From: Pseudomonadota bacterium
GTDB taxonomy: Bacteria; Myxococcota_A; UBA796; UBA9615
Assembly: GCA_024229515.1 (NCBI GenBank)
Contig: JAAESI010000193.1
Span: 1 to 64,000 of the forward strand
Direction of reading: 5' to 3'
Length of the DNA stretch: 64,000 nt
A program made the position numbers and the translations under genes. The notes below the pieces were generated by a model. The model searched no databases. It was not told where the DNA came from and was given only the letters and a program-made list of their open reading frames with translations. Positions 56,078 to 63,358 of the stretch are shown here, one piece after another; the first letter of the stretch is position 1; every line of letters begins with the position of its first letter.

Positions 56078-56166
56078 CCATCCCGGAAGGATGGTCTGAC
56101 CAATCCTGGGCCCAAATAGCACGACGGCCGGACGTTGGGGACCTCTCGGTCCCACCTGTCCGGCCG
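56078..56166 (-). other. Structured acpP-fabF intergenic region
   Basis: Two hairpins lie here: CCATCC-CGGAA-GGATGG (56078-56094), close to the fabF start, and a nested one (56125-56166) with outer stem CGGCCGGAC/GTCCGGCCG and inner stem GGGACC/GGTCCC. A third GC hairpin (GGCGG/CCGCC) lies at about 56185-56200. They may trim or slow the transcript between the abundant acpP message and fabF. Confidence 0.55.
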
Positions 56167-56208
56167 GCGCGTACGTGGTGCGAGGCGGCGGTCTGCCGCC
56201 GCGAGTCC

Positions 56209-56445
56209 CTACTGGTGGGTCTCGATGTAGGTGATGGCGTCCTTCACCGTCTGGATTCTCTCCGCCTCTTCGTCGGGGATATCCATGGAGAAAGCGTCTT
56301 CCATCGCCATGACCAGCTCAACAATGTCCAGGGAGTCGGCCCCGAGGTCGTCGATAAACGACGACTCGAGCTTCACGTCCTCGGACTTGCTGTTCAGCTG
56401 CTCGCAGATGATCTCGATTACGCGGGTCTTGATGCCTTCGGCCAT
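56209..56445 (-). CDS. acpP: Acyl carrier protein
   Basis: A 78-residue acidic carrier protein. The phosphopantetheine serine is Ser38 in [15 protein letters not shown], followed by the usual helix III ([19 protein letters not shown]). The ATG at 56445 gives the typical length and start (MAEGIKTRV); an upstream in-frame ATG is 4 codons away. It has its own promoter (56511-56538) with a terminator-like hairpin in the leader, and fabF follows after 142 bp of hairpins. Confidence 0.96.
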   Translation of the reverse strand: MAEGIKTRVIEIICEQLNSKSEDVKLESSFIDDLGADSLDIVELVMAMEDAFSMDIPDEEAERIQTVKDAITYIETHQ

Positions 56446-56479
56446 GTCGCGTCGCAATCTAAGTAGTTGAAATTACTGT

Positions 56480-56499
56480 GAAAAAACCGCAATAGCGGT
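56480..56499 (-). terminator. Intrinsic terminator between plsX and acpP
   Basis: On the minus strand ACCGC-TATT-GCGGT is followed by six T residues. It lies downstream of plsX but also just downstream of the predicted acpP transcription start, so it could be a plsX terminator or an attenuator. Confidence 0.65.
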
Positions 56500-56510
56500 G
56501 AAGTCGGCCG

Positions 56511-56538
56511 ATTGTACCACCCGAATTCCCAAGTTCAA
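56511..56538 (-). promoter_or_regulatory. Putative acpP promoter
   Basis: On the minus strand TTGAAC (56538-56533), a 16-nt spacer and TACAAT (56516-56511). The -35 box overlaps the end of plsX. The transcript would begin near 56504, right before the terminator-like hairpin. Confidence 0.5.
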
Positions 56539-57554
56539 CCGTCCACGGGCGCAGCTTGTTCCCTCAGTCCGCCGCCGAGGCGTTCGCGGATTCGGTCCGG
56601 CAGCTGCGCGTGCGCGAGGCGGTCGGCGAACCGGAGCGCTGCGGCCACCGCCTCAGCGTCGCTGGAGCCGTGGCCGATGAGGGCGCACGCATCGATGCCA
56701 AGGAGCAGTCCGCCACCCGCGGTGCGGGGGTCCAGGTGCCCCAGTTGGGCTTTGACGACCGGCTTGAGGAGGGCGGCACCGACCTTGCCGCGGACCGACG
56801 ATTCGATTCCGCTGCGCATCCGGTCGACGGCGTGGCTGAGGATCCCCTCGGCCGTCTTGAGGGCGATGTTCCCGGTCCAGCCGTCGGTCACGACCACGTC
56901 AACCGCCCCCGCGAGGAGCTCGGCGGGCTCGATGTGGCCGGCGAAGTCGACCCCGGGGTCGGCGCCGATCAGCTCCGCCGCGGACCGCACTAGGTCGGTG
57001 CCCTTGCCGTCTTCTTCGCCGTTGCTGAGCAGGCCCACGCGCGGGGCGGGGATCCCGAAGGCGATCTCCGAGAGGGCGGCGCCCATGATCGCGAACTGGT
57101 GCAAGTGCTCGGCGCGGCAGTCGAGGTTGGCGCCCGCATCCAGCAGGACCACGGGGGTCTCGGGCTGGGGCACGAGCGCGGCGATCGCGGGGCGGAGCAC
57201 GCCGTCGAGGCGGCCGGTGACGAACATGCCCATGGCGAGGGCCGCCCCGGAGTTGCCCATCGTGACGACGGCGTCGGCCTGATCGTTGCGGAGCAGCTCG
57301 AACGCTACGCGGAGGGAGCTGTCCTTCTTGCGGCGGAGGGCGGATCGCGGCGCGTCGTCCATCTCCACGACCTCGGAGGCGTGGTGGACGTGCAGGTTCG
57401 GGGGGAGTCCCCCGCGCACTTTGATGGGATCGTCTAGGACCGCCTCGTCGCCGACGAGGAGGATGTGGAAGCCATCGACGGCCGCGGCGAATGCGCCTGC
57501 GACCGTGGCTTCGGGGGCATGGTCACCCCCCATTGCGTCCAGAGCGATGCGCAC
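56535..57554 (-). CDS. plsX: Phosphate acyltransferase PlsX
   Basis: A 339-residue enzyme that makes acyl-phosphate from acyl-ACP for phospholipid synthesis. RIALDAMGGDHAPEATV, TMGNSGAALAMGM and VVTDGWTGNIALKTAEG are diagnostic. The start is GTG 57554, 15 bp after rpmF, the classic rpmF-plsX order. In many bacteria fabH, fabD and fabG come next; here acpP and fabF follow directly. Confidence 0.95.
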   Translation of the reverse strand: MRIALDAMGGDHAPEATVAGAFAAAVDGFHILLVGDEAVLDDPIKVRGGLPPNLHVHHASEVVEMDDAPRSALRRKKDSSLRVAFELLRNDQADAVVTMGNSGAALAMGMFVTGRLDGVLRPAIAALVPQPETPVVLLDAGANLDCRAEHLHQFAIMGAALSEIAFGIPAPRVGLLSNGEEDGKGTDLVRSAAELIGADPGVDFAGHIEPAELLAGAVDVVVTDGWTGNIALKTAEGILSHAVDRMRSGIESSVRGKVGAALLKPVVKAQLGHLDPRTAGGGLLLGIDACALIGHGSSDAEAVAAALRFADRLAHAQLPDRIRERLGGGLREQAAPVDG

Positions 57555-57569
57555 CGGGCGCTCGGCCGA

Positions 57570-57755
57570 CTAGGCCTCCTGGACGTCGAACACGCGACGA
57601 CCGCGGTAGGTACCGCACTCGAGGCACACGCGGTGGCGCTGCTTCCACTCGCCGCAGTTCTCGCACTTGATGAGCGCGGTCTTGAACTGGAGCGCGTCGT
57701 GGGCCCGCCGCTTGTCGCGCCGGGTCTTGCTGGTCTTTCGCTGGGGGACTGCCAT
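57570..57755 (-). CDS. rpmF: 50S ribosomal protein L32
   Basis: A 61-residue L32 with MAVPQRKTSKTRRDKRRAHD and a zinc-binding pair CENCGEWKQRHRVCLECG, so it is the zinc-containing (C+) form. It lies between yceD (56 bp upstream) and plsX, in the widely conserved order. Confidence 0.96.
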   Translation of the reverse strand: MAVPQRKTSKTRRDKRRAHDALQFKTALIKCENCGEWKQRHRVCLECGTYRGRRVFDVQEA

Positions 57756-57811
57756 CGGTCTAAAACTCCTGCCTTCACGGCCGCGCCATTATGGGAAGGA
57801 ACGTTCGGGTG

Positions 57812-58357
57812 TCAATCCCCGAGCTTGAGGTCCTTCAATGCGGCCCATCGTGAATCGATCTCTGGTTCGCACGTGCACGCCTCGTCGTTGAGCTCCGCGC
57901 CGCACCCCTGGCAGATGCCTTTGCACTCGTCTTTGCAGAGCGGCTTGAGGGGGAGGGCGAGCTGGATCTCCTCGCGCAGGAGGGTCTCCAGATCGACGAC
58001 ATCGTCCACGATTTCGCTGCGATCGAGGTCGTCGTCGGTGAGCTCGATCTCCTCGTCGTCCTCGTCGTCGCCCGCGGCCTCGCGCATGAGGATCTGAAAC
58101 ATCCCGCGCTTCAGCGGCTGGCGGTACGCATTGAGGCAGCGCACGCAGGTCTGGCCCACCTCCGCAGTGAGCGTGCCCTCGACGTCGACCCGCTTGGGCC
58201 AGCGCTCGAGCTTGAGCTCCGCGCGGCCGGTGGCGGTGTTCTCCGTCGCCTCCGCCAGGAGCGCCGCGAACTGCGGCAGCGCCTCGTCGAAGACGACCTC
58301 CTCGCCGGCGTCGGGGATCTCCTCGACGGGGATCTTCAGGGGGTTGCGGCGGCTCAC
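57812..58357 (-). CDS. YceD/DUF177 family protein
   Basis: A 181-residue protein of the DUF177 family, required in some bacteria for 23S rRNA or L32 function. It has the TCVRCLNAYRQPLKRG cysteine pair and the later CKDECKGICQGCGAELN cluster, both typical. An acidic loop (AAGDDEDDEEIELTDDD) is longer than usual. The start is GTG 58357, whose bases overlap the gltX stop (GTGA), and rpmF follows, so translation is coupled to gltX. Confidence 0.88.
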   Translation of the reverse strand: MSRRNPLKIPVEEIPDAGEEVVFDEALPQFAALLAEATENTATGRAELKLERWPKRVDVEGTLTAEVGQTCVRCLNAYRQPLKRGMFQILMREAAGDDEDDEEIELTDDDLDRSEIVDDVVDLETLLREEIQLALPLKPLCKDECKGICQGCGAELNDEACTCEPEIDSRWAALKDLKLGD

Positions 58358-59763
58358 GGTGCGGGCGCGGGGGCCGCCTGCGCGAGGTCGATGGCGGCCT
58401 TGATGCGGGTGATCGACTTGTCCCGACCGAGCGCCGACAGCGTCTCGAAGATCCCGGGGGAGACCTTGGTGCCGGTGACGGCGACGCGCAGCGGCTGGGC
58501 GATCTTGCCCATGCCCAGCTCCAGCCGCTCCATGACCTCCTTGGCGGCGGTCTCCAGCGCGGCCTCGTTCCACTCCGGGAGCGGCTCGAACGCGGCGAGG
58601 GACGCCTCCAGGGCGGGCAGGGTCGCGGCCTTCAAGAACTTCTTCGTGGCCCTGGGCTCGTACGCGATCTCGTCGTTCCAATAGAAGGCGCCCTGGTTGC
58701 GCAGCTCCACGACGGTGCGGGCCCGCTCCTTGAGGGTGTCGATCTGCTCGATGGAGCCGCCGACCTGCTCCGCGAGGGCGGCCGAGTCGGTGCGCATCAT
58801 CCACTGGTGGTTGGTCCACAGCAGCTTGCCGGGGTTCCAGACGCCGGGGGACTTGCCGCAGCCTTCCAGGGAGAAGGCGTCGATCAGCTCCGCGCGCGTG
58901 AAGAGCTCCTGATCGCCGTGGCTCCAGCCGAGGCGGGCGAGGAAGTTGACCATCGCGTCGGGGAGGTAGCCCTCCTCGGAGTAGGACATGACGTTGGTGG
59001 CGCCGTGCCGCTTGCTGAGCCGCTTCTTGTCCTCGCCGAGGATGAGCGGGACGTGGGCGAACTTCGGCGGGGTCAGCCCCAGCGCGTTGTAGATGAGGAT
59101 CTGCTTGGGGGTGTTGGCGAGGTGATCGTCGCCGCGGACCACGTGGGTCACGTTCATCGTGTGGTCGTCGACCACCACCACGAAGTTGTACAGCGGGTCG
59201 CCGTTGCTCCTCACGATCACCATGTCGCCGAGCTCGGCGTTGGGGAACGTGACGGGGCCCTTCACGAGGTCGTCGACGACCACCTCGCCATCGAGGGGGA
59301 CGCGGAGGCGCCACACGTAGGGCCGCTCGTCGCCGTCCCAGGAGGCGGGGTCGATGTTGCGGCAGGTGCCCTGGTAGATGGCGCGACGGCCCTCGGCGCG
59401 GCACTGCTCGCGGGCAGCGTCGAGCTCCTCGCGGGTGCAGTAGCAGCGGTAGGCGTGGCCGGTGTCGAGCAGCTTGCCGACGTGCTCGGTGTAGATGTCC
59501 TTGCGCATCGACTGCCGGTAGGGGCCGGCGGGACCGCCGACGTCGGGGCCTTCGTCCCAGTCGAGGCCGAGCCAGCGCATCCCCTCGACGATCGCGGCGA
59601 TCGACTCGTCGGTGGACTTCTCCTGGTTGGTGTCCTCGATGCGGAGGATGAAGCGGCCGCCGTGGCGGCGCGCGAGGAGCCAGCAGAACAGGGCGGTGCG
59701 GGCGCCTCCGATGTGGAGGAAGCCGGACGGGCTGGGGGCGAATCGAGTCACGGGCGGAGTCAT
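58354..59763 (-). CDS. gltX: Glutamyl-tRNA synthetase
   Basis: A 469-residue class I synthetase. The HIGH-type motif is FAPSPSGFLHIGGART and the KMSKS-type motif is KKRLSKRHGATNV; ICNALGLTPPKF-type and HVPLILGEDKK segments match GluRS. Cysteines in CYCTREELDAAREQC fit the zinc-binding insert. The ATG at 59763 follows AGGAGG by 7 nt. It heads the gltX-yceD-rpmF-plsX set and is divergent from the matrixin-like gene. Whether it also charges tRNA-Gln depends on gatCAB elsewhere. Confidence 0.95.
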   Translation of the reverse strand: MTPPVTRFAPSPSGFLHIGGARTALFCWLLARRHGGRFILRIEDTNQEKSTDESIAAIVEGMRWLGLDWDEGPDVGGPAGPYRQSMRKDIYTEHVGKLLDTGHAYRCYCTREELDAAREQCRAEGRRAIYQGTCRNIDPASWDGDERPYVWRLRVPLDGEVVVDDLVKGPVTFPNAELGDMVIVRSNGDPLYNFVVVVDDHTMNVTHVVRGDDHLANTPKQILIYNALGLTPPKFAHVPLILGEDKKRLSKRHGATNVMSYSEEGYLPDAMVNFLARLGWSHGDQELFTRAELIDAFSLEGCGKSPGVWNPGKLLWTNHQWMMRTDSAALAEQVGGSIEQIDTLKERARTVVELRNQGAFYWNDEIAYEPRATKKFLKAATLPALEASLAAFEPLPEWNEAALETAAKEVMERLELGMGKIAQPLRVAVTGTKVSPGIFETLSALGRDKSITRIKAAIDLAQAAPAPAP

Positions 59764-59775
59764 GTCGCAACCTCC

Positions 59776-59781
59776 TATAGT
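59776..59781 (+). promoter_or_regulatory. Putative -10 box (TATAGT) of a leaderless transcript
   Basis: TATAGT lies 10 nt before GTG 59792 in the 28-bp gap between divergent start codons, overlapping the reverse-strand gltX ribosome-binding site. Confidence 0.45.
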
Positions 59782-59791
59782 TCGGTCCAAC

Positions 59792-61105
59792 GTGCGTCAA
59801 CTTCTCATCGTCTTGATCGCCCTCCTGCTGCCCGCTTCGGCGGGGGCCTACACCTTCGCCACGGACACCGGGGACGACACCGGAAACCCGCTGCGGTGGA
59901 GCACGGACGGGGATCCGATCCCGGTGCGCCAGCACCACCTGGGGGGCGGAGAGCTTCCGGCGTGGCTGATCCATTCAGCGGCGCGGAACGCGATGCAGAG
60001 CTGGGTGGAGGTGCGGGAGGCGAGCTTCTCGTTCAAGGAGACGAGCGTGTACTTCGGGGTGCCGTGCCCCCACGCGATCCCCACCGACGACCTGTCGCTG
60101 ATCGAGCAGGTCTGCGGCGGGCCGATGCCGGACCACGACTTCCTGAACGCGCTCTACTTCATCGAGACGGTGTGGCCGTTCGGTGAGGAGGTGATCGCGC
60201 TGACCACGCTGTCGTGGAGCGAGGGCGGGGTCCTGGTCGATGCGGACATTTCCTACAACGGCCTGGACTACGGCTGGACGGTGTTCGACGACGTCATCGA
60301 CGTGGACGTGGAGTCGATCACGCTGCACGAGATGGGGCACTTCCTGGGCCTCGGCCACAGCCAGGAGATCGGCGCGGTCATGCGGATCGACTACCAGGAG
60401 GGCACGCTCGCACGCGTGCTCGGCAGCGACGACGCCGCCGGCGTGGCCCAGCTGTACCCCTGCAACTCGGGCAACTGCATCGGGCAGGTGACGCACGACG
60501 CGCCGGACAAGTGCGACATGGCGTCGGCGGGCCGCGGCGGCCTCGTCGGGCTGTCCCTGGTGCTCGTGGCCGTGGCGTGGCGGCGGCGATCCTCTGCTGC
60601 GGCGGCGTTGGCGGGGTTGGGGCTCATGCTCGTGCCCCTGCCCGCGACGACGTCGACGGTGGCGGCGCTGGACGTGACGGATCTGGCCGATCGCGCCGAT
60701 CGCGTGGTCCGCGGGACGGTCGCCGCGGTGACCCCGTACTCCGATCGCCTGGTCCGGTCGGAGATCGAGATCGAGGTCGCCGAGGACTGGAAGGGCGGGG
60801 GAGCGCGCACGATCGTGCTGGACCAGCCCGGAGGCTTGATGCCCGACGGCAGCGGCACGCGGGTGTTCGGCATGCCGCGGTTCGAGGCGGGGGATGAGGT
60901 CGTGCTGTTCCTGGCGGAGCACGAGCTCGTCGGCACGCGCGTGCTGGGTCTGGCGCAGGGTGCATTCGAAGTGCAGACCGACGGGACGGTGAGCAGGGAT
61001 CTGTCGGGGCTGATGCTGGCGCGCGTGGGCGGGCACCGGGTGCCGGACGTGGTGAAGGCTCCGAGGACGGTGGAGGAGCTTCGAGCTGCAGTGCAAGGCC
61101 CCTAG
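59792..61105 (+). CDS. Matrixin-like metalloprotease fused to a second exported domain
   Basis: A 437-residue exported protein starting at GTG 59792 (an ATG at 59762 is possible). After the signal peptide comes a matrixin-type catalytic domain with the zinc motif HEMGHFLGLGHS from His179. At Cys241 a MYXO-CTERM-like segment (CDMASAGRGGLVGLSLVLVA, then WRRR) appears, but the protein continues: a second hydrophobic stretch like a signal peptide, then a domain of about 140 residues (LADRADRVVRGTVAAVTP, AEDWKGGGARTIVLDQPGG). That last part is usually a separate secreted protein in myxobacteria. This looks like a fusion of two exported proteins. The stop lies inside a REP-like repeat. Confidence 0.85.
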   Translation: MRQLLIVLIALLLPASAGAYTFATDTGDDTGNPLRWSTDGDPIPVRQHHLGGGELPAWLIHSAARNAMQSWVEVREASFSFKETSVYFGVPCPHAIPTDDLSLIEQVCGGPMPDHDFLNALYFIETVWPFGEEVIALTTLSWSEGGVLVDADISYNGLDYGWTVFDDVIDVDVESITLHEMGHFLGLGHSQEIGAVMRIDYQEGTLARVLGSDDAAGVAQLYPCNSGNCIGQVTHDAPDKCDMASAGRGGLVGLSLVLVAVAWRRRSSAAAALAGLGLMLVPLPATTSTVAALDVTDLADRADRVVRGTVAAVTPYSDRLVRSEIEIEVAEDWKGGGARTIVLDQPGGLMPDGSGTRVFGMPRFEAGDEVVLFLAEHELVGTRVLGLAQGAFEVQTDGTVSRDLSGLMLARVGGHRVPDVVKAPRTVEELRAAVQGP

Positions 61106-61147
61106 GGCCGCGCAGCGCCGAAGGCGCGTAGGTCCAAGGAAGCTCCG
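61093..61147 (-). repeat. REP-like double-hairpin repeat, copy 5
   Basis: Reverse-oriented; overlaps the last codons and stop of the matrixin-like gene. On the minus strand: CTTCCTTGGACCTACGC, hairpin 1 GCGCC-TTCG-GGCGC, TGCGC and hairpin 2 GGCCC-TAG-GGGCC with TTGC. It is the left cap of element E2. Confidence 0.72.
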
Positions 61148-61386
61148 GGTGCTCTGCGGAATGAGTAGATCCGCCACGTTCAAGCGGCTACCAGACCTCG
61201 TATATCTCCGCTGCCAACACCCTGTCACCCCGGAACCGCCGCAAGCTCCAAGCGCGACGCGGGGCGCGCTCGAAATCGTGGGCTTTCGGCTGGTCGGAGC
61301 TCCTGCGGTGCGTTGGCAGACAAGGTGATCTGGACTGGCCACCGCTCAACGGTCGCAGATCTGCTCATTCCGCAGAGCACCCGGGG

Positions 61387-61437
61387 CTTCTTTGGACTAC
61401 GCGCGCCTTCGCGCGCTGCGCGGCCTGAAGGCCTTGC
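61387..61437 (+). repeat. REP-like double-hairpin repeat, copy 6
   Basis: CTTCTTTGGACTACGC head, hairpin 1 GCGCGC-CTTC-GCGCGC, then hairpin 2 GGCC-TGAA-GGCC and TTGC. It ends 14 bp beyond the stop codon of the minus-strand PilO-like gene. Confidence 0.72.
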
Positions 61438-61451
61438 CGTGAGATCCCCGC

Positions 61452-62354
61452 TCAGTCGTCGTCCACGATCTGCAGCGTCCCGCCCGGCCCGGGGCGCAAA
61501 CCGGCTTTGCCGATCGCGCTCGCGTCCAGCGTCTGAAGCAGCGACGGGATCTTGCGGAGCACCGCGCCCCGCTCCGCCGTCGACGCCTCCTGCCACCGCT
61601 CCAGCGCGCGCCGCTCCGTCTCCAGGGTGTCGCGTTCCTGGTCCAACACCGCCACCCGCCGCAGCTCGGGGCCGAGGCCGCGGAGCATCGCAGCGCTGTC
61701 CACGAGGGCGTCCCAGTTGTCCGTGTTCCAGCCCGCGACGGCCGCCTCCGACGAGGGGCGGGCCAGCGCCGGGGGCGCCCAGTGCACCGACGGATCGGCG
61801 GGCTCCGCCTGCGTGCGCGCGGGGGATGCAAACTCCCACTTGAGGGTCGCGACCGCCCGCTCGGTGCCGTACTCGGGCGACTCGAGGTCCAGGGAGACCA
61901 GCCGGACCACCCGCGGCTGTCGGTAGAACGCCTCCAGGAACGGCGGCAGCTCCACGCGGTCGCCCTCGACCGTCAGCGCGGCCGGGACCACGTCGAAGGC
62001 TTCGCCCCGTCGGGGGGTGCCGAGCCGGAACGAGGAGGCCTCCAGCCCCGACGCCTCCGCCAACTGCTCGAGCGCCCCGCGCACGACGACCTCGTCGTCC
62101 GCCGCGAGCAGATGCAGCCGTCGGTCCGCGGCCGAACGCCGCTCCCGGTCCAGCGCCGCGGTGACGTCGGGCTCCCGCGCCAGCCATGTCTGGGCGTGGC
62201 TGATGCGATTCAGACACGCCTCGTTCGCGGCATCGATGAGCCTGCCCTGACGCAGGGCCGGCCGCGCGACCGTCGCGATCGCGGCTCCCCCAACGGTGAG
62301 CAGCGCCGCTGCCACGAGCACGCGTCCGAACACGGGGGGGAGGGGGGCTGACAC
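61452..62354 (-). CDS. Single-pass membrane protein, PilO/GspM-like
   Basis: A 300-residue protein with one N-terminal membrane helix (GRVLVAAALLTVGGAAIATV), a helical stretch and then an alternating beta-alpha region (VEGDRVELPPFLEAFYRQPR, VRLVSLDLES) that resembles the ferredoxin-like fold of PilO and GspM, followed by a C-terminal coiled coil (AVLDQERDTLETERRALERW). No pilus genes are adjacent, so the family is only suggested. The GTG at 62354 is chosen because the longer reading (GTG 62396) would leave 2 bp to the divergent meaB start. Confidence 0.65.
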   Translation of the reverse strand: MSAPLPPVFGRVLVAAALLTVGGAAIATVARPALRQGRLIDAANEACLNRISHAQTWLAREPDVTAALDRERRSAADRRLHLLAADDEVVVRGALEQLAEASGLEASSFRLGTPRRGEAFDVVPAALTVEGDRVELPPFLEAFYRQPRVVRLVSLDLESPEYGTERAVATLKWEFASPARTQAEPADPSVHWAPPALARPSSEAAVAGWNTDNWDALVDSAAMLRGLGPELRRVAVLDQERDTLETERRALERWQEASTAERGAVLRKIPSLLQTLDASAIGKAGLRPGPGGTLQIVDDD

Positions 62355-62383
62355 GGCCGCCGTTTGTAGCACGGCCTGCGTGG

Positions 62384-62389
62384 CATACT
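62384..62389 (+). promoter_or_regulatory. Putative -10 box (CATACT) of a leaderless transcript
   Basis: CATACT lies 9 nt before the meaB GTG; no Shine-Dalgarno sequence is visible. It matches the consensus less well than the other boxes. Confidence 0.3.
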
Positions 62390-62398
62390 CCCGCACCC

Positions 62399-63358
62399 GT
62401 GGCTCCGTCCCCCGAATCTGACCTCGTCGAGCGACTCCTTCAGGGAGAGCTGCGGGCCCTGTCTCGCCTCATCACCCACACCGAGGAAGGCCGGGGGGAC
62501 GTGCTCGCCACGATGGAGCGGCTCTGGTCCCACCGCGCCGGCGCTCGGGTGCTCGGCGTCACCGGCCCCCCGGGGGCGGGCAAGTCGACCGTCGTGGACA
62601 AGGTGATCGCCCGCCACCGTGCCGCCGGCCGACGCGTGGCGGTGCTCGCCGTCGACCCCTCCAGCCCCTTCACCGGCGGCGCGATCCTCGGCGATCGCAT
62701 CCGCATGCAGGGGCACGCCGCCGACCCCGGCGTGTTCATCCGCTCCCTCGGCACCCGGGGACACCACGGGGGGCTGACCCGCACCACGCGTGAGGCCGCG
62801 ATCCTGTGCGCGGCCGCCGGCTTCGACCGGATCATCGTCGAGACCGTGGGCGTCGGGCAGACCGAGTTGGAGGTGGTGGGGGTCGCCGACCAGGTGCTGG
62901 TCCTGCTCGTGCCCGAAGCGGGCGACGTCATCCAGACCATGAAGGCCGGTCTGCTCGAAGGGGCCGATGTGTTCGCGGTCAACAAGTGCGACCGCCCCGG
63001 CGCGGACAAGCTCGCCGCCTCGCTCCAGGCGATGCTCGAGGATCGGGCCGAGATCGCGTCGGAGCTCCTGCCCGCGGTGCCGATCTTCCGCGTCTCCGCC
63101 CAGCACGGCGAGGGCCTCGACGGGTTGCTGGAGGAGCTCGATCGCCGCGACGTCGAAGCGGTGCCCCCCGGCCGCGCGCTCCCCCCGATCGCGGTGGCGG
63201 CGCGGCTCCTGGGTGAGGAGGTCGCACGCACCGCCGAGCTGGAGGCGCGGAACGAGCTCAGCCCCGACGGGGACCACGCCGATCTCGGCCGGGCGCTGGA
63301 GGCCGGCACCGCCAACCCCTACGGCGCCGTGCGCGCCCTCTTGGGAGCAGATCGATGA
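62399..63358 (+). CDS. meaB: MeaB/ArgK-family GTPase
   Basis: A 319-residue G3E-type P-loop GTPase that protects and reloads methylmalonyl-CoA mutase and related B12 enzymes. Walker A is GPPGAGKS (56-63), Walker B-type VDPSSPFTGGAILGDRIRM and the GTP motif NKCD are present. Its mutase partner is not in this window, which is common. The start is GTG 62399. The stop overlaps the next ATG (ATGA), which couples it to an unrelated-looking lipoprotein gene. Confidence 0.92.
   Translation: MAPSPESDLVERLLQGELRALSRLITHTEEGRGDVLATMERLWSHRAGARVLGVTGPPGAGKSTVVDKVIARHRAAGRRVAVLAVDPSSPFTGGAILGDRIRMQGHAADPGVFIRSLGTRGHHGGLTRTTREAAILCAAAGFDRIIVETVGVGQTELEVVGVADQVLVLLVPEAGDVIQTMKAGLLEGADVFAVNKCDRPGADKLAASLQAMLEDRAEIASELLPAVPIFRVSAQHGEGLDGLLEELDRRDVEAVPPGRALPPIAVAARLLGEEVARTAELEARNELSPDGDHADLGRALEAGTANPYGAVRALLGADR

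Larger units (their letters stand above)
61093..61437. repeat. Long imperfect inverted-repeat element E2 (345 bp)
   Basis: REP-like copies 5 and 6 face each other and cap arms of about 150 bp. The arms share GGGTGCTCTGCGGAATGAG in inverted order (61147-61165 and its complement near 61364-61382), then GTTCAAGCGGCTACCAGAC against a close counterpart, CTGCCAAC and a GCTCC block. There is no open frame in the 346 bp between the matrixin-like gene and the next gene. Relative of E1 at 20915-21464. Confidence 0.72.
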
